A stretch of 64,000 bases of DNA. Source: Corythucha ciliata (taxonomy: Eukaryota > Arthropoda > Insecta > Hemiptera > Tingidae). The notes under the pieces are model-generated. The model did not search any database and was not told where the DNA came from. It saw nothing but the letters and a program-made list of their open reading frames with translations. Numbering within the stretch: the first letter of the stretch is position 1; every line of letters starts with the position of its first letter. The stretch is taken from positions 47,520,751 through 47,584,750 of the forward strand of contig CM075942.1 of assembly GCA_038030265.1 (NCBI GenBank). The letters are read 5' to 3'. Made by a program: the position numbers and the translations under genes. This document shows positions 1 through 11,390 of the stretch, piece by piece.

Positions 1-306
1 TAGCCCAATACCGAAAAAGCGCGTATTTCATTTGACAAAAATTACTAAATCGGGATGTTCTCATGTTCCCGAGTTTCAGGAGCAAAATAGCCCGCTACGT
101 TTCTCAGCCTCAAACGCATGAAGATGACGTCATCAATGACGTAATACGTTTTCATGTTTTTTTCGACCACCCACATCTCAAGTCTCAACGAGTTACATTG
201 CTGTTATCTTCGCTTTGAGTTTTCTGATTAGACACAAATTTGTTATCTCTTTGGCGCTTATGTGGAATTACTTGTCGGCGACTAGTTGTTTTCCAAGAGC
301 TCGGCG
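1..306. other. 5' flank of DPM3, no gene seen
   Basis: This is the sequence upstream of the DPM3 start codon. It must hold the DPM3 promoter and 5' UTR, but I see no clear TATA box or other defined element. It contains several CG dinucleotides and a short direct repeat of a gacgtcatcaatgacgtaa-like sequence near 124-146, which resembles two CRE/ATF-type half sites (TGACGT). That resemblance is only suggestive. Confidence 0.4.
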
Positions 307-722
307 ATGACCAAACTTCAGGAATTTGTCGCCGGTATCCTTGCGTTTGTCGTCGTTTGGATTTCGTTGCTTTCGATCGAGACTGAGTCGAAAGTTTACG
401 AGGAGTGGAAAAAGTCGTTAATTTATCTTCCGATTCAGTTGATTCTTTTATTCGGCGTAAGTTTTTGTGAGTCTGATACCAAGTCCAGTCTCCATCTCAA
501 TCCTTTTTGTTTCCTCTTTCAAGTTGTACTCGGTAGCTACTATCATGGTAAGAGTGTACGCTCTGAAAGACTGCACCGAGGCGGCAAAAGAACTCCAAAA
601 TGTATGTGTCAAAGTGCTTCTTTGCCCGTTCTTCGATTATTTAACGCCCTTTTTTTTCTTACTGTGAGCAGGAAATCGAGGAGGCGAAGGCTGACTTAAA
701 GAGTAAAGGGCTCGAAATTTGA
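307..722 (+). CDS. DPM3: DPM3, dolichol-phosphate mannosyltransferase subunit 3
   Basis: Small ER membrane protein that tethers and stabilises the catalytic DPM1 subunit of dolichol-phosphate mannose synthase. The enzyme supplies mannose for N-glycans, GPI anchors and O-mannosylation. Three exons join in frame: 307-456 (ends at GTAAGT), 524-601 (after TTTCAAG) and 672-722 (after GAGCAG). They give 92 residues, the same length as human DPM3. The start MTKLQEF matches the family MTKL start. Two hydrophobic segments lie at about residues 8-28 and 38-60. They are followed by the cytosolic DPM1-binding part, with the family pattern KDCTEAAKELQ and a charged helix ending KSKGLEI. An AATAAA signal is at 787-792. 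The gene points toward MANF, tail to tail. The identification is from family memory, but length, membrane layout and C-terminal motif all agree. Confidence 0.93.
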
Positions 723-786
723 GCCGTACTGAGTGTGATTTCATTATTTTATTTTTTTTTTAAATTATAATTTTACTATTATTAAG

Positions 787-792
787 AATAAA
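787..792 (+). terminator. poly(A) signal AATAAA of DPM3
   Basis: AATAAA lies 65 bp after the DPM3 stop codon. On the opposite strand an AATAAA (TTTATT at 748-753) is available to MANF, so the two convergent transcripts probably overlap at their 3' ends. Confidence 0.6.
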
Positions 793-985
793 TTAACTTG
801 TAAACAAAAAGAAATCACGATCACAGCATCGACTTGTTGTGCACTGTGTTCGAGTCAACTGTCTTCTTATCACTCACGCTCATTCTCGCGTTTGAACGAC
901 AGACCCAAAGAAATAAGTACGACACGATGACAATACTCAGAATGCAAACATTACAATAGGAAGATGTGGTTGAGGGGGCGCGTTT

Positions 986-1728
986 TCATAATTCGTCCTT
1001 CATGTATTTCGGTTTCAGTTCTTCGATCCTTTTGATGAAGTCAGTCTTTTCGAGGCAACCATCGCACTCTTCGTCCCAGTCGCTGAGGATTTTCTTTAGG
1101 TCTCGCACTTTGAGTTTTTTGAGGTCAACTGTTTTCAGATCGATTGTCTTGTCTAAAAAGAAAAAAGTCCCAATTGGTAACGGATTCAACAGTTCTCAAG
1201 TTTCTTCAATTCCAACCGTAGCGCAGGGCGCAAATTCCTCCGACTTTACTAGCCAGTCGCTCGCAGAGTTTGTCCACAGGAAGGGAATAAGACAACGGTT
1301 TCGACAAATCTCGAAGAATGCTCGTTGCCGATTCTTCGAGTCCACCCAAATAGTAGCACTGGTGAAAAACACAAAAAGTTAATTCGTTAACTGCCACGTC
1401 GTCGTCCATGAGAATGAAACTTACGAATTTATTGTCCTTCATTTTAGCGCTATTATTGCTGTTCGACGTGGTCTTACAGAATTTCTTGAATTCTTTTTCG
1501 ATTTCAACGGGATCGGATTTGACTTTATCCGACAGGGTGGCGCTGAATCTTTCCAAGACGCTGAAACACACTGTGCAAGAAATTTGATTAACGCAGGGCT
1601 TTGACCCAATAAATAAATTATTTGCAACACTTACCTTCGCAGTCATCCCTTTTTAAACAAATCGAACTCTGAATTAAGCCTAGAAATAGGACGAGAAAAA
1701 AAGCCGGCAGACTTTCTAATTTTGTCAT
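986..1728 (-). CDS. MANF: MANF, mesencephalic astrocyte-derived neurotrophic factor
   Basis: Secreted/ER-resident protein of the MANF/CDNF family, involved in ER stress relief and neurotrophic support. Exons on the minus strand: 1728-1635, 1570-1425, 1358-1217 and 1152-986. All joins keep frame and use GT/AG borders. The product is 182 residues, the same length as human MANF. A hydrophobic signal peptide spans about residues 3-22. The mature part has all eight family cysteines: DDCEVC, KKFC, FCYY, DKLCER, GGIC and the C-terminal CDGC (the CXXC of the SAP-like domain). The linker [19 protein letters not shown] matches the family. The protein ends in a canonical KDEL, a stronger ER-retrieval signal than the RTDL of human MANF. 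DPM3 lies downstream in convergent orientation. A CCAAT lies upstream near 2000, but I could not match a full ERSE. Confidence 0.95.
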
Positions 1729-2550
1729 GTTCGAATTTTTCGCGAAATTAAAACTTGTTTAAATTTATTTTAAAACAAAAATTGTATTTAAACGGAATAT
1801 TCTAAAGAATTACAGAAGTGGGTGGCTAAATACGTCTAGTTTGTACGAAAATTCACGTGAACTCTTTACAATCACACTGTAAAAATGATAACTTTCAAAG
1901 TACGAACTCGGAATGAAAATTTTCCCTGCATTTAAACTGAAAAGGGACACGTTTTGTGGAAGCTCTGAGATCAACAAAGACAAATGTCTCGCGTTCATTG
2001 GTCGAAGCTGAGATTTAGAGGCGGTAGTTTTTGAATGGCTGGAAGGCATTTTCGTTAGGAGGAGGGCTTTCCCATAGTCTGCCGACCGACAAAAATAAAA
2101 GAACAAACGTGTCCCATTAAAGTTTTTCCAAATTTTCAAGCAACACAAATTATTCTATTGGGTACTACTCGAGGGAGGGGGGTACATTAGTCTACCGAGG
2201 GGGACAGGCCGCCAATCAGAGTGGGACCGAAAAGCTTAAAGATTGAAAAAAAATTAGCATTATTACGTTTCATGCTCATGAATGAAGGATTATTGAAGGA
2301 ACGTGGAAATAAGTCTTGGTATCCGGTTTGGCGGAGATTTGGCTCCTTTCGACGTTTTTCAGTCTATCCGAGTATCGGAACAGAAAGAATGGAACGTTGA
2401 ATGGGGCTCATGGAATTAGTGTGACTGGATATTTGTTTCAGCATACGAACAGCGCTGTTCAGAAAGCTGAAATTGAGAAGTGGATACAAAAATTTGCGCC
2501 TATATCTCCGAAATTTAGAAAAGAATAAGTATAGTATAATCACTGATTTA
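1729..2550. other. MANF upstream region, no gene recognised
   Basis: Holds the MANF promoter. An open frame on the minus strand (1810-2148, 112 residues) and one on the plus strand (2316-2528) have no recognisable similarity, no splice support and biased low-complexity composition. I treat both as chance. Confidence 0.4.
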
Positions 2551-2554
2551 CGGA

Positions 2555-3745
2555 GTAGAGGCCATTTTACGGCTAAAATTCGGAATAGAACGCTATAGTG
2601 TGCTGTTCTTGAGCCAAGTCCCAGGCTAAAATTGAGGAAATTCGCTTTTAAAAAACCACTAAAAAACGCTATAATTCGCGGGTAATCTTGGGGACAATGG
2701 CAAGTTCGAGAGTAGAAGTGCGAAAAGGCGCTAAATCGCTGTTAAATTGAAAAAGAGCTGACTAAAATTGATGAGACTACAATTAAGAAAAAAATACAAT
2801 TCGAAGGGGGGAATTGCGATAAAAGGCTATAATTCGCGGATAACATTGAGAAAAATCATTTATTCGCGTTATAAATTGAGAAAACAAAAATCGCGATTAG
2901 AAGTGAAAAAATGCGCTAATTCGGCAAAGAGCTTATTTACGGCTCCAAAAAGGAAAATTATTACTGGAAAACGCCTCTTCGGGGCTAAAATTGAGGGAGA
3001 AGAAAAAAATAATTCGCGTGTACACTGAAAAAAAATCTCTAATTCTAGGCCGAAATTGAGTAAAACGACAATTTGCGTCTAAAATTGAGAAAACTCCTAT
3101 TCGTGGCATCTAATGTCAACTTTAAATGGGTAAAATTAAGAAAAAACGCAAATTCGCCGTTAAAATTGAGAAACAGCGCTAATCAGCATATAATGAGCTA
3201 AAAATAGAGAAAAGTAGCTAATTTTAGAGGGTATAAAATTGAAGACAGTGGCTAATTCGCGTAACGAGTATGTATTTGTATAGAAGTGAGAAAAGGCGCT
3301 AATTCCCGGTTAAAATGGATAAAAAAGCTAATTCACGGCTAAAACTGTGAAAACGAAACTTCGCGGCGAAAATTAAAAACAAAAACAACGGCAGCAATGA
3401 AAATAGAATACAAATCACTAATTCGCGGAAAAAGCTGAGAAAAAACGCTAATTTCAGGGGGAAGATGAAGAAAAAAACTAATTATCGGCTAAAATTAAAG
3501 AAAAACTCTACTTCGCGGCTAAAACTTGACAAAAACAAACAAACAAAATAACTAATTTGCAGGGGGAAATTGAGAAAACATCAATTCGCGGCCCCCAATG
3601 GAAACTTACAATTATGGTGGGTATAAAAGTGAGAAAAACGCTAATTCGTAGCTAAAACTGTGAAAAATCGCTTATTCGCAGAACAAAGTGAGGAAAAGCG
3701 CTAACTCACATATAACATGTAGAAAAAGCTTTAATCCGCCAAAAA
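2555..3745 (+). repeat. Degenerate ~30-bp minisatellite array 1
   Basis: About 1.2 kb of imperfect tandem units of 28-32 bp with the core GCTAATTCGCGGCTAAAATT followed by a GAGAAAA spacer. Unit starts are easily seen, for example near 2834, 3152, 3298, 3328, 3417, 3445, 3510 and 3639. Units vary by substitution and small indels, so this is an old array. Open frames inside it, such as 2768-3028, are by-products of the A-rich units and not genes. The same core recurs in many places in this window in both orientations. Confidence 0.85.
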
Positions 3746-5747
3746 AAAAACATTGGATTTGAAGCCTCAGTTGACCATTTGATGTCCGATATAAGTGAAT
3801 TTTTTGAAATTTCTCCTATAATTCAGCTACGATTTCTGCCAAATTTCAAATGAACGGCATAAATGAAATGGGTGATTCTACACTACAGGCCATATTTGGA
3901 ACCAAAATCACCAAAAGACCCATTGGTCCAAGGTGCGATCATTAACGGTTTAAGAGATAATCGGGTTTGTCTCTTCTGGCAGTGCACCAATAGGGTTTTC
4001 TTTACTTAGTCCTGGTTGTTGACCTGCATACTAACTTCACTGGGTGGTCCAGTAGTAAAAACACATTGAACTCCTATGGGACCTTTCACATTATTGGACG
4101 CGTACCCACGCGAGAGTCGTCTCTCACCCGAGAAGACTCGCGCGTCGGCATTTTTTGTCTCCTGTGTGAAAAGTTCCTAAATATTGCGCCATATAGGAGT
4201 TGTACCATTGTTCAATAAAATTGAACGTGTATGGGTAGTATTGATGGGAGCAAAATATATTGTGCCAACCACTTTTTACTTGAAAACATCAGAAAAAAAG
4301 TAAAAACCCAAATTTTGCGCAATATATTGAACGTGTAGGGTAAATGTCAAAATATTGCACACATTTATTACGCAATAATTATTGTGCATGTATATGGACC
4401 TCTTGTTAATTTATTTGGCAAATATTGCCAAATATTTGACAATGCGTTTCAATTTCCTGTTGGTGGGTTTCTACGCAAGTACGCAATGCTAGAAATTAAT
4501 TAATATTGGAAGATATGTGTCCACGGCCGGATCTAGAGGGAGGATAGCAGGTTTATTTGTCCTCCCCTCGCCGATTCAGTAGGTCGCCAAAAAGGGTGAA
4601 TAAACAAATTTTGTATGCCCTAGTTTTGAAGAAAAATAAATATTTTCCGGACTGCGTACGAAATAAAATAAATAACAAAAAATAATAAGTTCCTTCCACT
4701 CATCCCAATCATAATTTGACCCTTGCTTATAGGTCCGCCCCGCTTGAAAGACTAACTCTCATCTTGTTACGCCCCTGGACTGAAGTTAGCCAATCTGCCA
4801 CAGCCACAGCCAGAACGCGGGATGAAACGAAACAGCGAGTGAATAGGAAACCCCCAAGGAGATTAAGAAAAAGAAGTGGGTGACGTAGAAGCCTCGCCCC
4901 GGACTCCGATGGGATAGCACGCCTCCTTATCCTCCCACCCTAGAAACACCAGCACTCGGACCCCCTCAGGAAGATATCGCAATTCTTGCAGCCATGAACC
5001 TATCGCGTTCGCAAGGACATGTCTCGTAGTCTCCTACTGTACAGTCCGCTAAACTCACACGTTGGGTCCCCAACTCCCAGACGAGTGTTTCTGCACGGCA
5101 AAGTGCCTTTGTAAACACTCCTATACTATTCTTTGGTTTGTTTGCTTTCTAATTCTAACATCCACTTTATTGTGTTGTCGTGGTACATCTTTTCATCTCT
5201 TCTTTTGATTGCCATCAGTCCCAGCAGCCTTGCAGCAGTTTTTGCGTGCCACTGCGTCCAAGCGCGCATGCCCACATGCGGGCTTCGTTTAATCCCAAGT
5301 CCCCTGCCACCCCTTCCACTGGTTCGGGATTGTTAAGGATCATCGCGCGGTTGCTTCATTGCAACGGAAAGGAAATTTGATGATGGGTAAAAACATTGAT
5401 TTAGAGCTACAGCGGATCCGTGATCCAGGACTTCCGAAATAATAAAAATTGGTTATTGGGGGAGAGTCCATGCCCGTTTTCTTCGTTTTTCGTTTCGACT
5501 TGATCCGAAAATGGTTTTTACTATTAAAAACTGGTACCTTACGTCCTTATTCCTACCTTAATATGGTAGGAGGGGAGGGGATAAAAATATGAGGCACCAA
5601 AAGGGGCGCCAAAAATCAGGCCTCGAGAATGACGCAGATCCGGGCCTGTATTTGTCCCATACTACTAAACTAGTTCTCATGGGCGTAGTCAGCGGGGGGC
5701 AGGGGTGGGCAGTTGCCCTCAAATACATACAACAAATAGGTATCGCT

Positions 5748-5748
<1 letters not shown>
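3746..5748. other. AT-rich spacer with no gene recognised
   Basis: No splice-supported coding region was found. The part from about 4066 to 4440 has a direct/inverted echo (a gaactcctatggga-like motif at 4070, its inverse at 4193) and several 'ttgaacgtgta' repeats, which suggests a decayed MITE. 4740-5100 is more GC-rich and may be an old transposon remnant. The open frames at 5133-5380 lack recognisable similarity. Confidence 0.35.

Positions 5749-5797
<49 letters not shown>
5749..5797. repeat. Poly(T) run of about 49 bp
   Basis: Uninterrupted T homopolymer. It may be the reverse-complement tail of a retroposed element, but no retroposon body is recognisable beside it. Length is likely unreliable in the assembly. 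Confidence 0.9.
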
Positions 5798-5798
<1 letters not shown>

Positions 5799-5929
5799 TG
5801 GTGAAAACCAAATTTCGAACACTACAAAGCTCTGCCTCACTAAGCAACCAGCATCTCTGATTTCGACTACTAAGACATCATTTTAACTGATATTTCTTGG
5901 GGAAAAAAAAAAACACATTTTCTCTGATT

Positions 5930-6180
5930 TGGCTAATAGAAACACAAATGTCTTGTATTAAGCTCCTTAAAACCAATTTTGCGGATTTTTCTCACTAAAA
6001 AAGACCACATTTTAGCTTATCGGTTTCACCGAAAATCAAAAATTCGCGGATGTTTGTTGCTGACAAACCGATTTCGAGGGTCGGCTTAATATGGAAACCG
6101 ATTTTTCTGATTTTTCGCACTAAAATCCCATTTTCGCAGGTTCGACGGGCAATTTCGCGCGTTTTGGCTAGCTCAAACCG
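5930..6180. repeat. Minisatellite-like cluster with 'accgatttttc / ttcgcggat' units
   Basis: Short run of repeated phrases of the form 'aaccgattttgcggattttt...actaaaa', spaced roughly 30-45 bp. It is related in style (an ATTTCGCGGAT-like core) to the arrays at 48.9-49.3 and 57.0-58.6 kb. Confidence 0.5.
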
Positions 6181-6955
6181 TGCTTGGCCCGCTCTGTCAT
6201 CCAGACTTATATGGTGAGAGAGGAAATGCCAGCTCTGCTTACCGTCTTAGGTCTAAAATTTGAAGTTTAGATCCAGAAGTATCACTTTTCGGGGAGAGAA
6301 GTTCAGTTTTTCGACGTGAAATCCGAAATAGAAGGTTACAAACGACAGTTTTCCAACAGATATTTCTTTTTTGACAGATAGTGGCGGTTTCTGTGCAAAT
6401 TTAGTCTCTGATGACCGTGAGTTGACGCGATTCTCACCTCCAGATCCTGTTATAGGCCTGCGAAAGGGCAACGTTGCATCTGATAGTTTCGCCAGTGAAG
6501 CTGCTCACATATCAATCAACAGGGGCGTAGGTACGGGGGGATATGGGGGATAGATCACCCCCCCCCCCCAGAGCTACAGGTATACGAACGAAGGAGCACT
6601 AGTACCATATAAAACGAAGAGCCCCAAAAAATCTCCAAAAATGAGCGTTTCACGTTAAAGTTAGGTTTAGCAGATTTTCTGGACTTAAAGCAGCCCGAAA
6701 AGGTCCGAGTACGTCCAGCTTTTTCCTTGGACTTGAGACCCAACGCAGTAGTGTACCGAAGTACGGGGGGGGGGGGGTTCGCCCCGGACCCTCTATCAGA
6801 CAAAAATCGGTAATATTCGTGGCTATAGCTGCTAAAAAGCGCTGATTCGTGGTCTTGCAATGCAACTTCCAGACTAAAATTAAGAAAAAAATCGCTGGAG
6901 GCCAATCTACAAATATATTGTGGAAACCAACGCAAAAGTGTTGTACTTGGGTAAA
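6181..6955. other. Spacer with poly(C) and poly(G) tracts, no gene recognised
   Basis: Contains a C tract at about 6558-6569 and a G tract at 6765-6777. The minus-strand open frame 6555-6935 passes through the G tract as a proline run and has no recognisable domain. I do not consider it a gene. Confidence 0.35.
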
Positions 6956-8660
6956 CCCCGCGGTTAAAGTTGAGAAAACACGCTATAATATTGACAAATA
7001 AAAGACGCTTTCAGGTTAAAATTGGACAAAAATCACTTATTCGCGGCTAAACTGAAAAAATCACCAATTAGCGCAGCTAAAATTAAGAAAAATGTTTATT
7101 TTCAGTTCAAATGGGGAACTTGCATGAATGCCCGATTTGGGGGAAAAGAATACCAATGAATTGGTACATGCGGACAAAAATATCAACGGTAGTTGCAGCA
7201 CGATTGGTGCGTCTGGTGATTTTAAAATAAATTTCAAAGTTTTTCAAAAGGGGATGGATGGTGGGAGAGAAAAATGACGTCAAAGAGCAGTTTGAAGCAT
7301 TTGAGGAAACTCTAAAATGTTTTGTTTACAAATAACAAGAAAAAGTTTAAACCCCGGAAAACGCGTCTTCCCCCCTCTTCCCAACACCATCCATTTCATT
7401 AACTGCCCTTTGACGTAATCAAGCCCCCACTCAAAATTGTTAAAAATTCGCTTAAAAAAAACCCTTAATTGATTTCAATGTTTAATGTGGGCAATCGTCT
7501 TGTTGAAGAGTCCTCTTCAAGAAAAACCAGTGATTGAAAAATGTGCAAGTTCCCCATTGGGAAAAAGTGCTAATTCTCAGTTAAAAATTGAAAAAAATGC
7601 TAATTTGCAGCTTAAATTGAGCCAAACACCAATTCTTGGCAAAAATTGACAAAACTCGGTAGGTAATGCACGGGTTGGGAACGCTACCACGCTGTTAAAA
7701 TTGAGAAAAAGCGAAAATTCGCTGCTACAATTGAGAAACATCACTAATTCTCGAATTAGTGTCGTGAAATTTATAATTTAAAATGATGATTTTTTGACAG
7801 AAATGGATGGATAGATGAACATTTTTTGGTTAGAAAAAAATTACATTTATAATTTAAATTCGCGCTTTCTGAAGGCATTTTTTTGGGCTAAAATTCAGAA
7901 AAATGGCAAATTCATGCATGCTTATAGTATAATGTTAAAAAATACGCTAATTCACGGCTAGAACTGAAAAGAAGGAATAATCTATACCTATAAAAGTTAT
8001 ATAGTTTTGCTAATGAGGTGGAAAAACGTGAAAACCCGCTAATTTGCGGGTAGTTAGAAAATGAAATAATCAGCCTGGTCAAAATTAAGAAAAAGGTTAA
8101 TTTTAGGACTAAAAATTGAGAAAATTGATAATTTGCGGATAAAAATGTAAAAAATCGCCAAACCCCAATTTGTGACTGAAATTGAGAAAATTCGCTAATT
8201 CACAGGTTAGAAACGCTACGATGTCTCGCCGCTACAATTTAAAGAAACCGCTAATTCGCGAGTAAACTGAGCAAAATCGCTCATGCATTGCGAATGGTGA
8301 ACCAAAAAAATCCTAATTCGTGAAAATTCCCCCTATTTTGCAGCTAATATTGTGGAAACACTTAAGAAAAACGTTAATTTCCAGCTAAAACTGAGAAAAG
8401 TGCAAATCCCCTGGTGAAAAAAATTTAAAAATCTGTAATATGCTGCTAAAATTGAGGAAAACGCCAAAACTCGTGGATAGTTAAGAAACATCGCTCACGG
8501 AATAAAAACGATACTTTGCTGCTAAATAAGTTGAGAAAATGCGCAAATTCATGGCTATTGGAGGGGGGTGGGGCAAAACCGCCGGCTGAAATTGGTAAGA
8601 ACGATACCCTCGGCCAAAAAAGCGCTAATTTGCGCGTGGAGTCCAAAAATCGCCCCTAAC
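6956..8660 (+). repeat. Degenerate ~30-bp minisatellite array 2
   Basis: Same family and orientation as the array at 2.6-3.7 kb: repeated GCTAATTCGCGG / TAAAATTGAGAAAA units at about 28-31 bp, with clear units near 7030, 7560-7620, 7690-7750, 8100-8160, 8190-8300 and 8440-8600. It is interrupted by unrelated sequence at about 7110-7550 and 7760-7860, probably insertions. Confidence 0.8.
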
Positions 8661-8929
8661 TGAGAGATTGAGGCTATGTTGAGGCCAGCAAGATGTCCAT
8701 ATTCAAGAGTGTGCTGGCTGGGTGGAATAATGACTAAAATGAGAAATTACCCCCCTCTTCTCACCATTACAAGATTTCAATCTGATCCCCCCCCCCCCAG
8801 GAAAAATTCCTACCTACGCCACTGTCAATCAATCAATCAGTGAGCCCGTACCCGGCCGTGCCGAGTCGAGGGCGCCAAAGCCGTAGTCGGCTCATACGCC
8901 TTATCCATCAGGCGTGGATCCAGTTTTTC

Positions 8930-9403
8930 TCAAGAGTAGCTACACAGAGTTTTCCCCGATTTTACTCGTGAATGAGCACTGTTTTTAGCCTCGAATTGAC
9001 GTTTCCCTTAACTTTAGCTGGAACTGAGTGCTTTTTTCTCAATTCTACCTTGAACTAGCCCATTTTCTTCATTTTAGCCATGAAAAGGTCTCAAAAAACC
9101 GTGAAATAACGCATTTTTGATTTACTATTTCAATTACGGCCAGCACTGGGCATCGCCTAACCGCGAATTGGTGCGTTCTGTCAAGTTCAGCCGCAAAAGA
9201 ACAGTTTTTCCTCAATTTTACCCGCGTGAATGAGCTCTATTTCTCAATTTTAGCAGCAAATGAGTGATTTTGCTCAACTCTACATTGAACGAGCAATTTA
9301 TTTTGTCAATTTTGGCTGTGAAAAGAGCTCTATAAACCGCGAATTAGCGCATTTTCTTAATTTCGTCTTGGATTTGGCATCGCGAAACCACAAATTAGCG
9401 TGT
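8930..9403 (-). repeat. Minisatellite array in opposite orientation
   Basis: Units of the same family, now reading as reverse complement: CTCAATTTTAGCC...GAATTAGCGC, near 9010, 9055, 9230, 9260, 9300 and 9340. The array abuts the R1 dispersed repeat that starts at about 9404, so the switch in orientation may mark an insertion or inversion boundary. Confidence 0.75.
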
Positions 9404-9600
9404 TAGTGCATTTCATTTTGAAAATGCACTATTGGTCTGTCGTGATGGTGGCAAACATGGGTCATGTCATGTTTATTTCACGTTTCAGAACCTCTAGAAC
9501 ACGAATTCAGTGGTCTCCAGGATCATATATACATATACATATACGTATATGTGTGTGTTTATTGACAAGATTATGGCCGTTTTCTTGTTAGCACGATAAC
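9404..9600 (+). repeat. Dispersed repeat R1, copy 1
   Basis: Begins with a palindromic head (GTGCATTTCATT then AAAATGCAC), followed by 'attggtctgtcgtgatggt', then CACGTTTCAGAACCTCTAGA and a TA-rich (ATATAC)n microsatellite. Two further copies in the window (17896-17995 reversed, 19038-19210) share the same order of blocks. A palindromic end plus a TA microsatellite tail suggests a non-autonomous DNA element; no class can be assigned. Confidence 0.7.
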
Positions 9601-10230
9601 TCTTGAAGAAATTAATTTAGCGGAACGCGCTTTGGCACAAAAATCAGTAGTAATAAGAACCCGATCGGTATTGCATTTGGGCCAAATCGGTCAAGGGGGA
9701 GGGGGGAACAGGGATTGAAATTGTAAAAAAATCACTACAATTCACCAGTTGATTCTAGATGCATCACTTTCAGTACGAATACTCCATGTTAGAGTAGCCT
9801 TTGATCTCATTTTAATTTTTCGAAAAAGTCAAGGTGTTGGGGGTGGTCCTCCCGATGTGGAAGTGTAAAAATAGCGTTGAACTTCACTAGTTCATCTTAG
9901 CGCTCTAAAATTCGACTCAATAGTTTAATGTAACAAAAGCCCTGGGTTCCATTGAGATTTATCGAAAACTTTGATGGGAGGGAGGATGAAATTTCAAAAA
10001 AATCGCTTAAATTCACACGTTTATTATAAAATACAGCACAAAAATTTAATATAACAAAGCCCTTGGAAAACTACCGAAACTTTTCGACGTTCTGAAGAAA
10101 GGGTGGTGAAAATAGAGGAAGAAGTTTGGCTTAATGAAACAAATTATGGTATCAAAATTATTACTTCTGGAACGGCTTAGGGTATCCGTATGCGGAATGA
10201 AATGCACTCTTTCTGACCGTCAGCTGCCGT

Positions 10231-10235
<5 letters not shown>
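9601..10235. other. AT-rich spacer, no gene recognised
   Basis: Contains loosely repeated phrases about 'aaaaaaatcgct.aaattcac.agtt' (9725, 9870, 10000), spaced ~135-150 bp. This looks like a weak, decayed long-period repeat. No coding signal. Confidence 0.35.

Positions 10236-10270
<35 letters not shown>
10236..10270. repeat. Poly(T) run of about 35 bp
   Basis: T homopolymer followed directly by reverse-orientation minisatellite units (10271-10420). Confidence 0.9.
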
Positions 10271-10651
10271 CAACTTCAACCGCGAACAATGAAATTTATT
10301 AAACGTGAACCAGCGCTATTTCTTAATTTTAGCCTTGAATGGGTGCTTTTCCTCAGTCTTTAGACGCAAAATGTTCTTTTCTGGATTTTATCCGCGAACG
10401 AGCACTTTTTCTCAAGACGTGCCCCCTCCCCCCAACTGTGGATACGTGCCTAGCTGGCTGCCCACCCCTTGATCACGGGCTGGCTACGCCCCTGCTACGT
10501 CTACTACTGTGTGTCACAGGTAAAGATGGAGAGGGCGGCTAAAATGAAGATCCTCAGGAGTAATGAACTGAATATTATTTGTTTAACCCGCATAACTACT
10601 TGGATAGTCGTCAGAAAACTAATTTAGCCATTCATTAAGCAAAGTCCTAAG

Positions 10652-11220
10652 CAGTGTTGGGCAGATAACGGAAAAAATTATCTTAGATAAAGATAAGATG
10701 ACAACGAGGACACCTTAAAAGATAAGATAAAGATAAGATAAATAAAAAATTATCTTTTTTTTTAGATAAATATTAGGATAACAAAAATAAATTATTCGTT
10801 GGCTTTTAGAAGAAGCAAAGTGTCGCGATACCTGAATTCTCGATTTTCCGCCGTCAGATTCAAATTGCTATGTTAATGGTAATGAAATGAAATAATCACA
10901 AATTCACTTAAAATCAAAACCCACAGACAAAAACAGGGGAATAGACGAAAAGCCCAGTCAGTAGTAGTCTTGACCTTGACTGGCTGAAACCTAAGAGAAA
11001 TAGAGAGCTAATAAAAAGCTTCCTTTGAATGTTTTTGAGGGAGTTGAAAAAATTATCTTTGTCTTTATCTGGGAATTATCTTTGTCCTCGAGATAAACCG
11101 AATAGTGATAGATAAAAGATAAATAATAACCCTTCTTAAAATTCCGTCAGATAGATAAAAGATAAAAAAAAATTATCTAGATAATAAATCATCTAAAGAT
11201 AAATATAACGCCCAACACTG
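10652..11220. mobile_element. hAT-type MITE with 8-bp target duplication
   Basis: The termini are CAGTGTTGGGC and its exact reverse complement GCCCAACACTG. The element is flanked by a perfect 8-bp direct repeat GTCCTAAG (10644-10651 and 11221-11228). CAG...CTG ends with an 8-bp duplication are the hallmark of hAT transposition. At 569 bp with no transposase it is non-autonomous. Both end portions are packed with AGATAA/GATAAG motifs (10680-10760 and 11050-11200), the WGATAR core bound by GATA factors. It lies about 170 bp beyond the 3' end of channel gene copy A. Confidence 0.93.
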
Positions 11221-11390
11221 GTCCTAAGTCTCAAAATTGCGAATCCTTTCCCTACCTCCCCCCACCATTCAAAGTTAGTTTTTGAAAGAACAAAATTCGC
11301 GAAATTCCTTTTTGTGAGAGTGAAATGAGGAGTGGAAGGAGGAAAAAGGAGAGGAGTTGGCCATTGACCGATACAGCTACGCTGAACACT

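Noticed and set aside
1980..2010. ERSE (unfolded-protein response element) upstream of MANF
   Set aside because: A CCAAT is present on the minus strand, but the CCACG half at the required spacing is not.
2768..3028. Lys/Asn-rich open frame
   Set aside because: It lies wholly inside the ~30-bp minisatellite; composition and repetition come from the A-rich units.
2555..8660. CRISPR array
   Set aside because: Units are degenerate and continuous with no unique spacers of fixed length, and the DNA is from a eukaryotic nucleus with spliced genes.
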